Shown here: in pieces, positions 12,690 through 24,399 of the stretch | Layout: each line of letters opens with the position of its first letter | How positions within the stretch are numbered: position 1 is the first letter of the stretch | NCBI GenBank assembly: GCA_021234155.1 | Contig: JAJEKV010000053.1 | Coordinates: 6,525,424 to 6,589,423 of the forward strand | Reading direction: 5' to 3' | Source: Isoetes taiwanensis | Taxonomy: Eukaryota; Streptophyta; Lycopodiopsida; Isoetales; Isoetaceae | DNA: 64,000 nucleotides | Program-made: the position numbers and the translations under genes | The notes under the pieces: model-generated | Seen by the model: the letters and a program-made list of their open reading frames with translations, nothing else | Told to the model about the DNA's origin: nothing | Database searches by the model: none

Positions 12690-13895
12690 AACGTCGAGAT
12701 CCCCAAGATCTTCAACTGCAAAGTGTGGAGCATCCTGACGATATTGGTCTGCATGATGGCGGTACCGTTCCTGAGCCTGGACAAGGTGTCCCTGAAGATC
12801 ATCCTGGAGCTGACAAAGCTTGTCAAGTCGATCTTCGGCACTGGGGTTAATCGAATTAGAACCGGGAGCAATGAAGGACCAGCGCGGATGAGTAGCATAA
12901 TTCACAAAGAATGGCGTCTGCCTAGTGGAAGCATGAACTGAATTATTATAGGCAAACTCCGCCAACGGGAGCCAGGAAGTCCAGTCATCCTGCTGATAGC
13001 TGAGAAAACACCGCAAATACTGTTCCAGAGTCTGGTTGGTGCGTTCCACTTGGCCATTAGTCTCGGGGTGGTGCCCGGAAGACAGGTTGCGGTCCACTCC
13101 TAAGAGCTGCAGAAGCCGTTTCCAGAAACCGGCAACAAACTGGGGGCCCCGATCACTGATAGCAGAGTCTGGCAATCCATGAAGACGGACTACTTCCCGG
13201 AGGAACAGATCAGCCGTGCCTTCACTGGTGATGGTGGTACTGCATGGAATAAAGTGTGCCATCTTGGAGAACCGATCCACGACTACAAGGATGGCATCAT
13301 GCCCTTGAGAGGGTGGAAGTTCCACAATGAAATCTACTGAGATACTCTTCCATGGACCATCTGGGACTGGCAAGGGCTGGAGCAGACCGTGCAGGAGATG
13401 CTTAGGAGTCTTCGCCCGGCAACAAGTATCACAGGAGCGTACAAACGCCTCCACTGTGCGGCGGAGACCGGGCCACCAGTAATCTCGACCAATGAGCTCG
13501 AGAGTCTTGGCCACCCCAAAATGACCAGCTAGCGGAGTGTCATGACAGGACTGTAGAACTTGGAGCCTGGGATTCCCATCTGGGACATACAGGAGGCCAT
13601 TGCGGAACACGAGCCCATCCCGCACTTCAAACTGCTCATATTTCTCAGGGGAGGCGGCAGAAAACACTTCCTGAGCTAACGGGTCGGAGGGCAGAGCCCC
13701 CCGAACTGACTCCAACAGGACGGCATCATGAGGTCTGTCATATAAAGTGAGGGCCATGAACTGCAACCGGTCAGGTCCCAAAACCACCTGTGACTGTTGG
13801 TCAAATGCGGGATCTCCTGGCTTTGACTCGAGGGAGGAACGCCGAGACAAAGCGTCTGGCTTCCCCTGGAGTGCCCCGGGCCGATACTTGATCAC
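12690..13895 (-). pseudogene. Outer element integrase, C-terminally truncated
   Basis: Starts with the RNase H-integrase linker (KPDALSRR), then the zinc-binding HHCC module (HDTPLAGH ... CDTCCRAK). The core has the catalytic triad in order: Asp in SVDFIVELP, Asp in ISDRGPQF and Glu in HHPETNGQVERTNQ. It joins the element's cDNA to host DNA. After HFAVED (about 12710) the reading departs from the family, so the GPY/F region and any chromodomain are missing. The codon usage is GC-rich, unlike the flanking AT-rich DNA. Confidence 0.85.
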
Positions 13896-15035
13896 AAAGT
13901 CTACACGTGACAGACAACACCTGCGTGTCCCACCGTGCCTGACGCCAGTTCAGAACTCGAGCAGACTGAAAATACTCCAAATTCTTGTGATCGGTGTACA
14001 CAGTGACCTTGTGAGGGGACCCTTCCAAGAACCTCCTCCATTCGTCAAAACAATCAACTATCGCCATCAGCTCCTTGTCATAAATGGGATAATTGATCTC
14101 TGCAGCCTGGAATTTCCTGGAATGGAAAGCAATGGGGTGCAACTCATGGTCATCCCCCTCCTGTGACAGAATACCCCCAAGGGCAAAGTCGGATGCATCC
14201 GCTTCTACCACATACGGCCGTGAAGGATCCGCATGGGCAAGGACTGGTGCCGAAGTGAAAGCATGTTTCAGAATGACGAAGGCCGTCTCTGCTTCCACAC
14301 TCCATTCGAAAGGCACATCCTTCGACGTAAGGCGCTCAAAGGAAGCACAATCTCCGAGTAATCCTTAATGAAGCGGCGATAAAAATTAGCAAACCCCAGG
14401 AAGCACTGGATATCTTTGACTGAAGAAAGTGTCTCCCACTCAAGCACGGTTCTGACCTTTTCTGGATCCATCGAAACACCATGAGGAGAGATGCAATGCC
14501 CTAAGAACTCAACGTGATTTTGCTCGAACTGGCACTAGCCCATGTTCACGCAACTTCTGAAGAACCTTCCGGACATGTTCTTCATGCTCTTCCAAGGTCT
14601 TTGAATAAATCAAGATGTCATCCAGGTAGATGATCACAAACAAATCCAGGAACTCACAGAAAACGTCTGCGGGGGATTGGTTAGGCCGAAAGGCATGACG
14701 ACGTACTCAAAATGTCCATACCGGGTCCGGAATGCTGTCTTCCATTCATCACCTTCTCTGATCCGGATAAGGTTGTAGGCACCACGGAGATCAATCTTGG
14801 TGAAATACCGTGCACCTTGCAGCCGCTCAAGCAATTCTGGAATCAGAGGCAGAGGGTACTGGTTGCGAACAGTGATCTTGTTCAACTCGCGGTAATCTAC
14901 AACCAACCGCAAAGATCCATTCTTCTTAGAGAGAAGAAGATGGGAGCGCCAACAGGTGACTGAGAATGCCGGATAAAACCTGTTGCAAGATTCTCCTCAA
15001 TGTAAGTGCGCAGAGTCTCCAACTCTGTCGGAGAC
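13801..15035 (-). pseudogene. Outer element reverse transcriptase and RNase H
   Basis: In order from the right: [13 protein letters not shown], then [32 protein letters not shown] and the catalytic YLDD of [14 protein letters not shown] (near 14615). Next come the thumb region (FLGFANFYRRFI) and an RNase H with ADASD, YDKELMA and YTDHKNL. One-base frame changes occur near 14660, 14490, 14325 and 13900. The N-terminal end is cut at 15035 by the inner element, so this half has no start of its own. Confidence 0.85.
15031..15035. repeat. Target site duplication GAGAC, left copy
   Basis: GAGAC directly precedes the left LTR of the inner element and recurs at 28139-28143 directly after the right LTR: the 5-bp duplication expected for Ty3/gypsy integration. 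Confidence 0.93.
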
Positions 15036-16682
15036 TGTGACGCTCCCTGCTAAACATACGGCGCCCAGCCGTACGCTCGGCAGGAAATCCCCCATCCGGC
15101 TCACAACCGCCGCGGGCCCGCCGTCTACCCGCTCTCGAGGTGACCCTTAGTGCGGGGGAGGGAATCTGAAAGGTGTCTTGGCGCGCCCCTTCCCCTATGG
15201 GCTCCTATAACAGCGGAAGCGATAACACGTCAGAACTAGCATCAAACATATACGAATACTACCCCGAGGGGTAGTGCATCACACATATACCAATGCAAAG
15301 ATGATAATCATGAACCATAAAACATGAGAGCTCCTACCCTGGTTCAGACTCATAAGGAGGATGACTGACCGGCTAGGCCTCAAGATAGAGCAGACCGAGT
15401 CATGGCAATGGCGAGGGCTGGCATAGAACAATGGCTAGGGTTGACCACTCCATCCGCCCCTCCTGTGCATACTTTGCAGATGGGCTAGATCAGGCTCTGA
15501 CAGGACTCTAGCCTTCCGGAAACGCAATCCCATGGTATCACCCATCGGGACTACTCCAGGTTGCATCTCCCTGGTCCGATGAGGCAGGAAGGGTTGCATC
15601 TCCCCTTCCCAGGGTCTAGAGGTGCCGTGGGCGGCTAGAGAATCGTGGCGACACACACACGGTCGTGCCGGATGAACCCCCAAAACGAGAGCCAAGCCAT
15701 CACTTGCAGCTCTCGAGAGGCGTGGCAACACCATTGCCCGGGGAGGTGTCGGACCCATGCTCGCCCACTGCTAAGTGACCGACCATAAGCCTAGCCCACT
15801 ATGGGATCCCCCGAAGCCCCCACTCGGCAGGGATCCTCCCTCCACATTCCCTCTAGCCCCGTTATCCGGTCTTTGAGTCAGTATCATAGCCTCCATAGCC
15901 GGTGGGCTCCTATGCACAGGCCGCAACTAATAGGAACTAAGGGATCTACTCTAGGAACATACTACATATGGCCCTAGGTCTCTACCCCCCTTCCCAATAC
16001 AAGAGGAGCAAACATGATCAACCATCAACATATAATCATCACATCATGAGAATAATCATAAGAAGAACATCTTAACCTAATCATACAAATCTAACTAATA
16101 GTTAGGGTTCCTTGATTAGGGTTCAAGATGTTGAATATGGGCTCTAGGATGGCTCTACTCTAGATACAAGATACTAGCATATCTGGAATGCTAATTCCAG
16201 ATAAGCTATCACAACTGCTATCCTACATACCGCTCCCGAAGCTCTCCCCCGGATCCCGGGCCTCCATGGTCTTCGACTCACAAGCTGCTGTTCCTCCTCC
16301 AAGAACAGGTCTACCCTGCTGGGGCTGCTGCACCAGCCTATGCCACAACGAACGATGTTCGAAACGGGGTTTCGAACAAGTAGGTGAGTCTCTGGGTGCT
16401 AGGGCTGGAAAGAGGTCTAGGGTTAGGGTTTATGCCTATATAAGTTAGGTCCACCTAGGATGCCACGTGGCACCAATCGGGTGAGTCTTGTGTGGCGGTG
16501 CCCCAATAGGTTAAGGCCACATGGATAATGGCTTAACCTATGGTTGGCTAAGTTATGAGAATAACTTGGCCATGCCCCCTAGTGCCACCCTTATGGTATA
16601 CAAGGCTATGAATGATAGACTTGTATGGTGACGGATCCAGGAATATACGTATTTATAGCGTATATTCCCCTGGACCGTCACA
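15036..16682 (-). repeat. Inner element 3' LTR (left)
   Basis: 1647 bp, starting TGTGACGCTCC and ending GACCGTCACA on the plus strand. Nearly identical to 26497-28138. The differences are small indels and substitutions concentrated in GC-rich patches, for example near 15110-15185 and 16225-16260. Confidence 0.95.
16435..16444 (-). promoter_or_regulatory. TATA-like box in the left LTR
   Basis: CTTATATAGG on the minus strand, identical in position to the one in the other LTR. In this 3' LTR it could drive transcription outwards into the truncated outer element. Confidence 0.4.
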
Positions 16683-16695
16683 TTCTCCCCCCCTT
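16683..16695 (-). promoter_or_regulatory. Polypurine tract of the inner element
   Basis: Minus-strand AAGGGGGGGAGAA lies directly before the 3' LTR's TGTGACG and is the expected plus-strand primer site. A small stem-loop (arms AATGCTG and CAGCATT, plus-strand 16701-16718) lies just upstream in element sense; the same arrangement occurs at 31472-31508. Confidence 0.85.
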
Positions 16696-16718
16696 AGGAC
16701 AATGCTGTCCTCAGCATT

Positions 16719-17590
16719 GCGCTAAGGTGACGAACCTACCTTATACCTGCAACAAAACAACATGTCATAACCTTTAATTTTACTTTAGTAATCAAGTTTT
16801 ATTAGTTAAAGGTCAAAATTTAGGCTATATTTGTACTTATACAAAATTATATAGCCTTAACACGGTTATTTCCTACGATAATTCAAACATTATTATAAGA
16901 GTTATTAGGGTTCATAATCTAAATTATGGCTCCCCCTAGCTTCTCGTAACGCGCTCCTCGTTGAGGTCCTCCTTCTACTTGCCTGCAAAAAGGAGCACAT
17001 TACGTTAGTTTAGTTAATAATTTGTGGTTTTAGGGGACCACCCCCCTTACCTCCTTGAGCCGAACTACTGGCTCAAGGTTGTCCTACTACCTTGCCCAAG
17101 ATCATGGCCCTTTCGGATTTGAGCTTAGGGATCATTTAAGATGCTCCCATCATTGCCCATGATCGAGTGCTACCTTGTACACGATCCCCCGGATCGAGTA
17201 CACCCCAGTGCATCATGCCCCGAGGGTTTCAGCTAGGGAACGTCTCACGATCCCATCATCAGCAAGATGATCACTTAAGCTTCACCATGACCCTCCTACG
17301 GCCGGTGCGTGATTCCCGCATCGTGGCATAGAGATCATCCGATCGATGTCCCATCATCGCCCACCATGCCTCATTCCTCACTCACATGACCCTAATGGTC
17401 ATGCGCACCTCTTGGTGCGTGTGGCCTAGAGAATGCCCTAAAGGCGTATCCCATCATCGCCCCCACACGATCCAAGGTTCCGCACATGCACCCTCCTAAC
17501 TAGAATGCATCGCCCGGGCTCAAAGCTAAGCGCAACATACTAGCTAACCACCGGCAAGTCGGGGTCGACCAAGTTGGGAGACGACTTCGC
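16719..17590. other. Inner element region between pol and PPT
   Basis: About 0.9 kb without a supported ORF on either strand. It is probably the element's 3' untranslated region. Confidence 0.5.
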
Positions 17591-18202
17591 CCATCAAACT
17601 CCTTCATAAACTCGGGTATTGCTTCTCCAAATCCCGCTTCAATACCCACGCCGCATCTTCCACGGGTAAGTGCTTCCACTTAACCGGTATTGAGGAACTG
17701 AGACCTCCTAGTCTTCTTGAATGACTTATCAAGAAGTAACTCGGGGCACTATTTCTACTTGCTCCTCCGTCATTTCCAACAAGGTTGGAGTATCCAAAAC
17801 CTCCTCAGGGTTAGGATTGTGCCTTTTTAATAAACTTACGTGGAAGACCTTGTGGACCTTAAGATGGGCTGGAAGATCCAACTTATAGGCTTGAGAGCCC
17901 ACTCTCTCTAAAATCTTGAACGGCCCAGCCCACCTAGGGGCAAGCTTCTTGCAGCTCCCAATCCGCAGCTTGGCTTGCTTCACCTTGATCTTCAACCAAA
18001 CGGTATCTCCCACCTTAAACTCCCTTACGGTCCTGTGCTTGTCGGCTACACTCTTCTGCCGACTTCTTGCTGCCAATAAATAACCCCTTACTTCCTCTAC
18101 TAGTTGCTGCATATCCCCTAACATCTGTTGGGACACTTCTACCTTGGACACAGGATTGTGCCAGGTATCCGGGGTTAAGCACTGGTAGCCGTAGTTCACC
18201 AT
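17591..18202 (-). pseudogene. Inner element integrase C-terminus and chromodomain-like segment
   Basis: The first part has the C-terminal integrase pattern FKVGDTVWLKIK, then RWAGPFKILERVG and HKVFHVSLLKRH (GPY/F-type region). After a frame change near 17730 there is VKWKHLPVEDAAW, the W-rich core of a chromodomain-like module, closed by a stop near 17607. Chromodomains of plant gypsy elements bind methylated histone H3 tails and steer integration. This is striking here because the same element encodes an H3-like protein. The first aromatic position of a canonical chromodomain cage is not clear because of the frame change. Confidence 0.7.
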
Positions 18203-18209
18203 GAAAGGC

Positions 18210-18905
18210 TTACATCCGGGATGACTCCCCTTGCAAGTAATCGCTTTGTAGGCTTAATTCCACCAAGTGAATGTACTCATCCCACTTGGACTGCTTGTTC
18301 CACACATAGCTTCGAAGCATGTCCTCAATGATCCGATTGGTCCTTTCCGTCTGGCCATCTGTTTGGGGATGATATGCCGTGCTCATGGAGAGCTTCGTCT
18401 GAATGGTGCTAAAGAGATCCTGCCAAAAGGCACTCATAAACTTAGAATCTCTATCAGATATTATCTCCCGAGGCATGCCATGGAGTCTAAAAATCTCCCT
18501 TACAAATAACTTTGCAGTATCTAATGCGGTGTCAGTAGTTTTGCAAGGCACAAAATGCGCCATCTTTGATAACTTATCTACGACAACCATCAATGCATCC
18601 TTGCCTCGAAGAGTTCTAGGGAGACCTGTGATGAAATCCATGCTTATGACCTCCCACTTTGCATTTGGCACCCCCTAATGGCTCTAAAGCACCGGAATCC
18701 GTAGCTTGCTCGCGCTTGGTCTCGGGCTGACACAACTGGCAATCCCGAATATATGCAGCTATCTGCTTCTTCATACCTGGCCAGAAGTAGCTACTTCGAA
18801 TCTTGAAATAGGTCTTCATAAAGCCAGCATGCCCTGCTATTGGGCTGTTATGTGTGTCATGAAGAATTAACTTCCTTACCCCCGATGATAGGGCACACAC
18901 AACTT
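18210..18905 (-). pseudogene. Inner element integrase core and zinc module
   Basis: HDTHNSPIAGHAGFMKTY followed by CQLC provides the HHCC zinc site. The core carries Asp in SMDFITGLP, Asp in IISDRDSKF and Glu in HPQTDGQTERTNR. One frame change near 18670 separates the zinc module from the core and another near 18215 separates it from the C-terminal part. The family role is strand transfer of the element cDNA. Confidence 0.85.
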
Positions 18906-19631
18906 ATGCTTGTGATACAACAGTTGCCTTCCTTCTTATAATGTTTGAAGGCTTCCCGCTCCTTATATCCGTTTCGCTTCCTTGGAAAGACTTTCCCATA
19001 CCTCCTTGAAGTCTACATCTGTTGGCAAGGACTCTTCAATCTTCTTGCCAAACTCACTCGAAAGAGTGGAAATCGTGATTACAATGCGCCCTTGTCCGAA
19101 ATGGTCTCCCCGGAGAGGGCATCCGCTACAACATTAAGCTTACCGTGCTTATATATAATATCAAAATCATACTCCTCAAGGAATTCCATCCACCTCCTTT
19201 GCCTTAAGTTGAGGAGTGGTCGGGTGAAAAATATACCAAGGCTCGGTGATCAAGATCTAACTCAAACTTCCTTCCCAAAGAAATAATGCCTCCATATCCT
19301 CAATGCCCCGACAATGGCTAGCAGCTCCCGATCATGGGTTGGGTAGCGTTGTTCGGCGCCGTTCATCTTCTTCGAAGTCGAGGGCGACTACCCTTCCTTC
19401 TTGCATCAAGATCGCCTCTGTTGCTATCTTGCTTGCATCCGTTGCTATCAACTTATCCTTACCGGATCCGGAGAACAAGCACCGGTGTGCTGTTGTTAAG
19501 GCCTCTTTAAGCTTCTCAAAAGAAGCTTGACTTTTTCTAACCAATGGCTAGCCCAATCCTTAATCTTCTTGGCCTTAGTGAGGTCCGGACGGAGGGGACG
19601 CCCACCTAGCAAAGTCCTTCACTTTAACTTT
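18906..19631 (-). pseudogene. Inner element RNase H region
   Basis: A KLKEALTTAH segment then LIATDASK, the first catalytic Asp of Ty3-type RNase H. The downstream Glu and Asp parts are scattered over other frames between about 19330 and 18905. Low colinearity suggests decay or many sequence errors. Confidence 0.6.
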
Positions 19632-20340
19632 CTATAGTATCCCGCCAACCCGAGAAAGCTTCTTACTTCGCCACATTCCTTGAGCTGGCCAATCAACTAT
19701 TGCCTCAATCTTAGATGGATCTCGTGGAGATTCCCCTGATGTTACCACATGCCCCAAATACTCCACTCTACTGCTGGTAAAGTGGCACTTAGAGAGCTTC
19801 CCATACAACCTATGACGCCTCAACTTCTCCAACACTTTCCCGAGATGTCGACAATGCTCTTCCGGGGACTTGTCTGAGATTAGGATGTCGTCGAAGAAGA
19901 CAATAACAAACTCATCCAAGAAGTCTCTCAAGATATCGTTCATGAGGCGATAAACGTTAAGGGAGCGTTGGACAATCCAAAGGGCATTATCAGTAAACTC
20001 AAAATGACCATACCCGCTGCTCAAAGCGGCCTTATGGATGTCCTCTTCTTTTTTATTCTTATCTGATGGTATCCTGATCTTAAATCAATCTTAGAGAATA
20101 CCTTTGCTCCTTGTAGCTGATCCATTAGGTCATCCGCCCTTGGCAATGCATACTTATTCTTTATCGTCTGCTTATTGAGCTGGCGATAGTCTATGCACAT
20201 TCTTAAGCTCCCATCTTTCTTCTTGACAAAGAGTATAGGTGCTCCGAAAGGAGACACACTTGCTCTTATAAATCCAAGCTCGAGCAATTCTGCCACTGTT
20301 TCTTGAGCTCGGCCAATGCGGGATGCTCATTCTATATGGC
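19632..20340 (-). pseudogene. Inner element reverse transcriptase
   Basis: [20 protein letters not shown], then [28 protein letters not shown] and, after a frame change near 20022, YGHFEFT and VFFDDILI. The catalytic tetrad is FFDD (near 19885), where many family members have YxDD, typically YIDD or FFDD in Ty3 types. The palm-to-thumb region continues to VEYLGHVVTSGE. Single-base frame changes occur near 20022, 19975 and 19665. Confidence 0.85.
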
Positions 20341-20344
20341 GCTT

Positions 20345-22392
20345 TTATCGGTCGGCCAGATCCGGAGCCAATGTGATCTCACATTCCACACCCCTATAAG
20401 GTGGCAGCTGCCGGATTTCATCCGGAAATACATCCCTGAATTCTGAAATAAGCCTTGCTATCTGCCTGGGCAGCTGATTTCCCTTTGTGTCACTTCCATC
20501 CTGCTTGCCTGGCTCAACTGATTCCATCCTCAAGATGTAATCCACCTTATTCCTTTCTATACTCTTCCTTAGCTGCTTCAAAGAAATACACTGCATAGGG
20601 GATTCTAGCTTCTTACCTTTCACTATCAACTTGCTGCCGTCTGGTGCCGTCATGGTGACTTCGTTCCGGTCACAATCAATTACTGCTTTAGCTGGCTTCA
20701 AGAATTCCATCCCCACAATAAGATCATACCTTCCAATATCCATGACTTCTGCTCCCATCGGCCATTTAGCCCCACTAAGATCTATGTCAAAGATGATTCT
20801 CCTCCCCTTAGTGTGCCGGATGGCGCCGTTTGCCATAGCTACTGGCCTTGGCTTAGACTTCAATACCTTGTTCTTCATTAGAGCAGCCAGTCTAGGAGAT
20901 GCAAAATTATGAGAGCTACCTGTATCTATGAGGACTACATATGGCTTACTATCTATGATTCCCTCAGCCGCAATGACCGTTGACTGATTCTCTATATCAT
21001 CTGACTCAATGTTTGCACATATGTGGCACTCACCATCTATGAAGTCCTGGGCCTCCTGCTGTTCATCGTCCTCGTCCGCTTCTGTTGGGGAGTCCCAATC
21101 CATAAGCTCTGCCAAGGCTGACTGCATGACGAATGGACAATCATGTGTCCTGTGCCCTGGCTGGAAGCACCTGAAGCATAACTTCTTCTCAATGCATTCC
21201 TGTCTCTTTTCCTTCGGCAGACTGTCTAGGAGACGCTTAAGAGCACTTCCCCCTGATGCATTCTGTGGCTTACGGTCCCCAAAAGCTTTGCTCTTATCCT
21301 TACCTTGCTGCTGGCCCCCTGATGGTGTAGCTGCTGATTGCTTACCCTGATATTGTCCCTGATACTGCCCTGAACTCTTACCCCTGAAGGTTGACTGCTT
21401 CTCTGCTGGAGTTGCTGGTGCCTCCTCCAAACTTATAGCTTTATCTTCGGCCTCTGCAACTGACCTTGGGTTGATTGCTCTAACAAGCCTCTTGATATTG
21501 CTGTTCAACCCCTCAATATAGGTGTCCACTGCTTGCCTTTCTGATACTCCCGGGACATGAAGTCTAAGTCTCATGAATTCTTCGGTATACTTAGCCACTG
21601 ATAAGGTACCCTGATTCAACCTGTAAAACTGCTGAATCTGTCTACTAGTATGAGACCTCGGCACATAGTGCTTGCGGAAAGCCTTGCTGAAGGTCTTAAA
21701 CCTGCAATTATTCCTCTTCAGCTTGTTGGACTTAGCATATCCCTTCCACCAGATCCTTGCCGGTCCAATAAGGTTAGCTGTCGCGACTTTCCCTATGTCC
21801 TTGTCTTTCATACCGTATGAGTTGCCAAATTCTTCCATTTCATCCAGCCATGCTTCAGCCTCCATGCCTGATCTGTCTTTCCCTGAAAACTGGCCCAGCT
21901 TCCTTGTCTTCCACACATTGCTCATAGCACTATCCACCTTTTTCTGATAGTCATCCGTCTTTCTTGCCCTTTTTCTTGCCTTAGGTGTGTCGACTCACCA
22001 CCGTTTGAGCTAGAGCCGCGCCACCGGAAGAACTATCCGATGAGCCGGAACTAGATGATGATGGACTCCCCGGTTCTCCTTCTTCGTCTCTTGTCCCTGA
22101 CGTTGCCGTGGTTGCCCTCCCCTTCCTGCTGAGGGACTTCGTCACCACCCGGAACACAAGGTGGAGGCGGAGGACCATCTTCTTGTGCATTCATGAGAGG
22201 TGTCGCCCAGTTGATGAGATGTTGCATCTGATTCCTCATCTGTACCAACCTTGCATTAACCGGGCCCGTGACATATCCCCGCTCAAAGTCTTCCCCGCTC
22301 TCGCCGAACAAGTTCCTTGGTACCCAATTATGGTGGTCGGTGCTGGTCCCGAGACCCCGTGACTTGAGTTCCTTGCTGCAAGTATTGGTCAT
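20345..22392 (-). CDS. Inner element Gag and aspartic protease
   Basis: An N-terminal part (22392-22051) starts at an ATG and contains a proline run followed by an arginine-rich segment. Two frame changes (about 22050-21940) lead into the 530-codon reading that ends at 20345. This has the retrotransposon Gag core (TANLIGPARIWWKGYAKS, KAFRKHYVP, YTEEFMRLR), a CCHC zinc knuckle CFRCFQPGHRTHDC near codon 250, and an aspartic protease with LIDTGSSHNF. It packages element RNA and processes the polyprotein. Gag and protease are in one frame and run straight towards RT, so no programmed shift is needed at that junction. Confidence 0.85.
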
Positions 22393-22598
22393 TAATACGT
22401 GTTATTAAGTTAGGCAATGATCATTATTGCTTACAATTAAATTGTTGTTAGCCACAAAAGAAATCATATGAAAACTTCATTTATAGGTCAACATCATAGT
22501 AGTACATTAATTAGTATATAGGAATACATTCACTAGACTTCATGATAATACTTAAGAAGAATTACAATATACTTAAATCTTATGAGACAATTCTTCCA

Positions 22599-23264
22599 TC
22601 AATGATGTCGCTTGAAGAAGTTCTTGATTTTCTTGTATGCTGTGCCCTTTCCCATGTTCTCGCAAAGATTCTCGCCCGACCCTCCCTCTAATGCTCTTGC
22701 CACCTGTGGTGCTGGTAGTTCTGGTGCAGTTGCCGCTACCACTGACAAGTGCGCATCTCTGAGGTGGCCCCTTGCGAAGTCGAGGGCGTGAAGTGCTACT
22801 GCTCTCTTAAAGAGTATAACATGGTCCATTCCGACATCTATCTTGGCGTGATGCCCAAACCCTGTAAGCGCTATAAGGAGCGCCACTGATTCTTCACCTC
22901 TTGGGCTGAACTCCTTGTGAAAGACTATCATCTGACCTTGGCTAAGGGCCGGAAGATAGTACCTGAGTGATTTACCCCTATGTGGCCCCGTGGCTCCAGT
23001 GCCTTTCCTGCCCGCTGCCTGCCCGACGATGTCTATTGCTGTAAGATCTTCGTGGTCCCTCCACATTGTTGCTGCGTTTTCTAGATTAATGCTACTAGAT
23101 GCCTCGCGCATGCTCCTGGAGCGGACTGGTCGGCTCGAACTTGGGCCCCTTCCCGGCTTGTACAACCTGCTTTGGATCTCCTGAAATTCCTCCTCTGGAA
23201 TGTCGGGTTGTTTGTTCTTGAAACATCCGCCTTTATCTGGCTGGTGCGCTTGGATATCCGACAT
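22599..23264 (-). CDS. Unrecognised accessory ORF B of the inner element
   Basis: 221 codons starting MSDIQAHQPDKGG. Its start overlaps the end of ORF A by 32 bases in a different frame, so it may be a separate ORF, a frameshift product, or one ORF with ORF A broken by an indel. It has an Arg/Ser-rich early segment (SSSRPVRSRSMREASSS), a mid part GQMIVFHKEFSPRGEESVAL and a basic C-terminus (KKIKNFFKRHH). I see no zinc knuckle, protease, envelope-type signal or transmembrane segment and do not recognise a family. Confidence 0.6.
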   Translation of the reverse strand: MSDIQAHQPDKGGCFKNKQPDIPEEEFQEIQSRLYKPGRGPSSSRPVRSRSMREASSSINLENAATMWRDHEDLTAIDIVGQAAGRKGTGATGPHRGKSLRYYLPALSQGQMIVFHKEFSPRGEESVALLIALTGFGHHAKIDVGMDHVILFKRAVALHALDFARGHLRDAHLSVVAATAPELPAPQVARALEGGSGENLCENMGKGTAYKKIKNFFKRHH

Positions 23265-24117
23265 GGTTTCCTAGCAGGGAGGAATGTCGCTCGGCTACCT
23301 CCCTCGGGATCTCCTGATAGGAGTAGTCGATGAAGTCGCTACCCTGTTCCTGTGCCATTAGTCCTAGGAGCTCGTCTATCCGGAGGTTTTCCTCTTGGCA
23401 ATAGGGAAGGTTAAGGATGTCGGTGGCGAATATATACTCCTCTCCGTCAATGATCACTGGGGTGAGGGCCGTGATACCTATTGGCGGTTCGAAATCTCGC
23501 CTTAGCCCCTCGTGTTGCTGAGCTATACGCCTCTCCATCCTTCTTGCCTCGCTTATCTCCCAGCTTGGGTTCTCTTCCTCTTCTTCCTCATAGTCCTGCT
23601 CGATCTGCAGTCTAGGTGTTTCTGATGTAGACCCATGGTATTCGTATTGCGCTGTTTCGATCTCGAGGATACCTATCTGCTGCCTTCGAGTGTCGAGAGG
23701 AGCTAAATCCAAGGGTTGAATGGACGGCTCGCCTGGTTGGTTGACTGCTCTATACTGCATGAATAAGGCTAAAGCTGCCTGGTTTGAGACGTACCTATGC
23801 CTATGATGCTTACAGGTCATGTAGTCTGGCATGTTTCTGGTTCTATCCCACAACCTACTCTTGCCCCTAGATCCCCCACCTATGGCTTGGGCAAGGGTGT
23901 CTAAGGAGACCCATTTCCCCCCCCTAGGTGGCAAGCTGACCTCCCCGGGTAAAATGAGCTGATCATATTGACAAATGATGTCAGTGTAGTAAGGAGTTCT
24001 GGTTAGGGTGGCGTGAAGATCAAAGAGATGATCGAAGACATGAAAGGCTTGGTCAGCAGGGAGTTCACGGATGTGATTGGAATCATTGTACCATCTAACA
24101 AAGTTTGATGGTGCCAT
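23233..24117 (-). CDS. Unrecognised accessory ORF A of the inner element
   Basis: About 294 codons from the ATG at 24117 (MAPSNFVRWYNDSNHIREL). The upstream in-frame extension to 24264 lacks ATG support near it. Features: a Trp/Tyr/His-rich N-terminal half with MPDYMTCKHHRHRYVSNQ, which has a single Cys and several His but no clear zinc pattern; a glutamate run of about nine acidic residues in the middle; and an acidic C-terminal part (LRIDELLGLMAQEQGSDFID). No signal peptide or membrane segment. It lies between the H3-like ORF and gag in element orientation. I cannot assign a function. Confidence 0.6.
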   Translation of the reverse strand: MAPSNFVRWYNDSNHIRELPADQAFHVFDHLFDLHATLTRTPYYTDIICQYDQLILPGEVSLPPRGGKWVSLDTLAQAIGGGSRGKSRLWDRTRNMPDYMTCKHHRHRYVSNQAALALFMQYRAVNQPGEPSIQPLDLAPLDTRRQQIGILEIETAQYEYHGSTSETPRLQIEQDYEEEEEENPSWEISEARRMERRIAQQHEGLRRDFEPPIGITALTPVIIDGEEYIFATDILNLPYCQEENLRIDELLGLMAQEQGSDFIDYSYQEIPREVAERHSSLLGNHVGYPSAPAR

Positions 24118-24399
24118 TGAGCAGAGATGGCTGTGAAAAATGGCTGATGGAAACAAGTAGGGAGCTAGAAAATCGCCAAAGGGGCTGGGAGCACTTTTGA
24201 TGGGAAGAAAATGACAAATGGGGCCCCTTTTATAGACTAGGGGTGCCCGGGTTCGTGTGCACAAAGGCTCTTGATGGGAAAGACTCCAAATCTATGGCCT
24301 TGGGTGTCCAAATGAGCTACCATGAAGTGCAATTCTAAACAAAACAAGGCAAGAAACACTACATGGCAGTTTGTTGGGTCAAATTTGGTCAAGCTAGGC

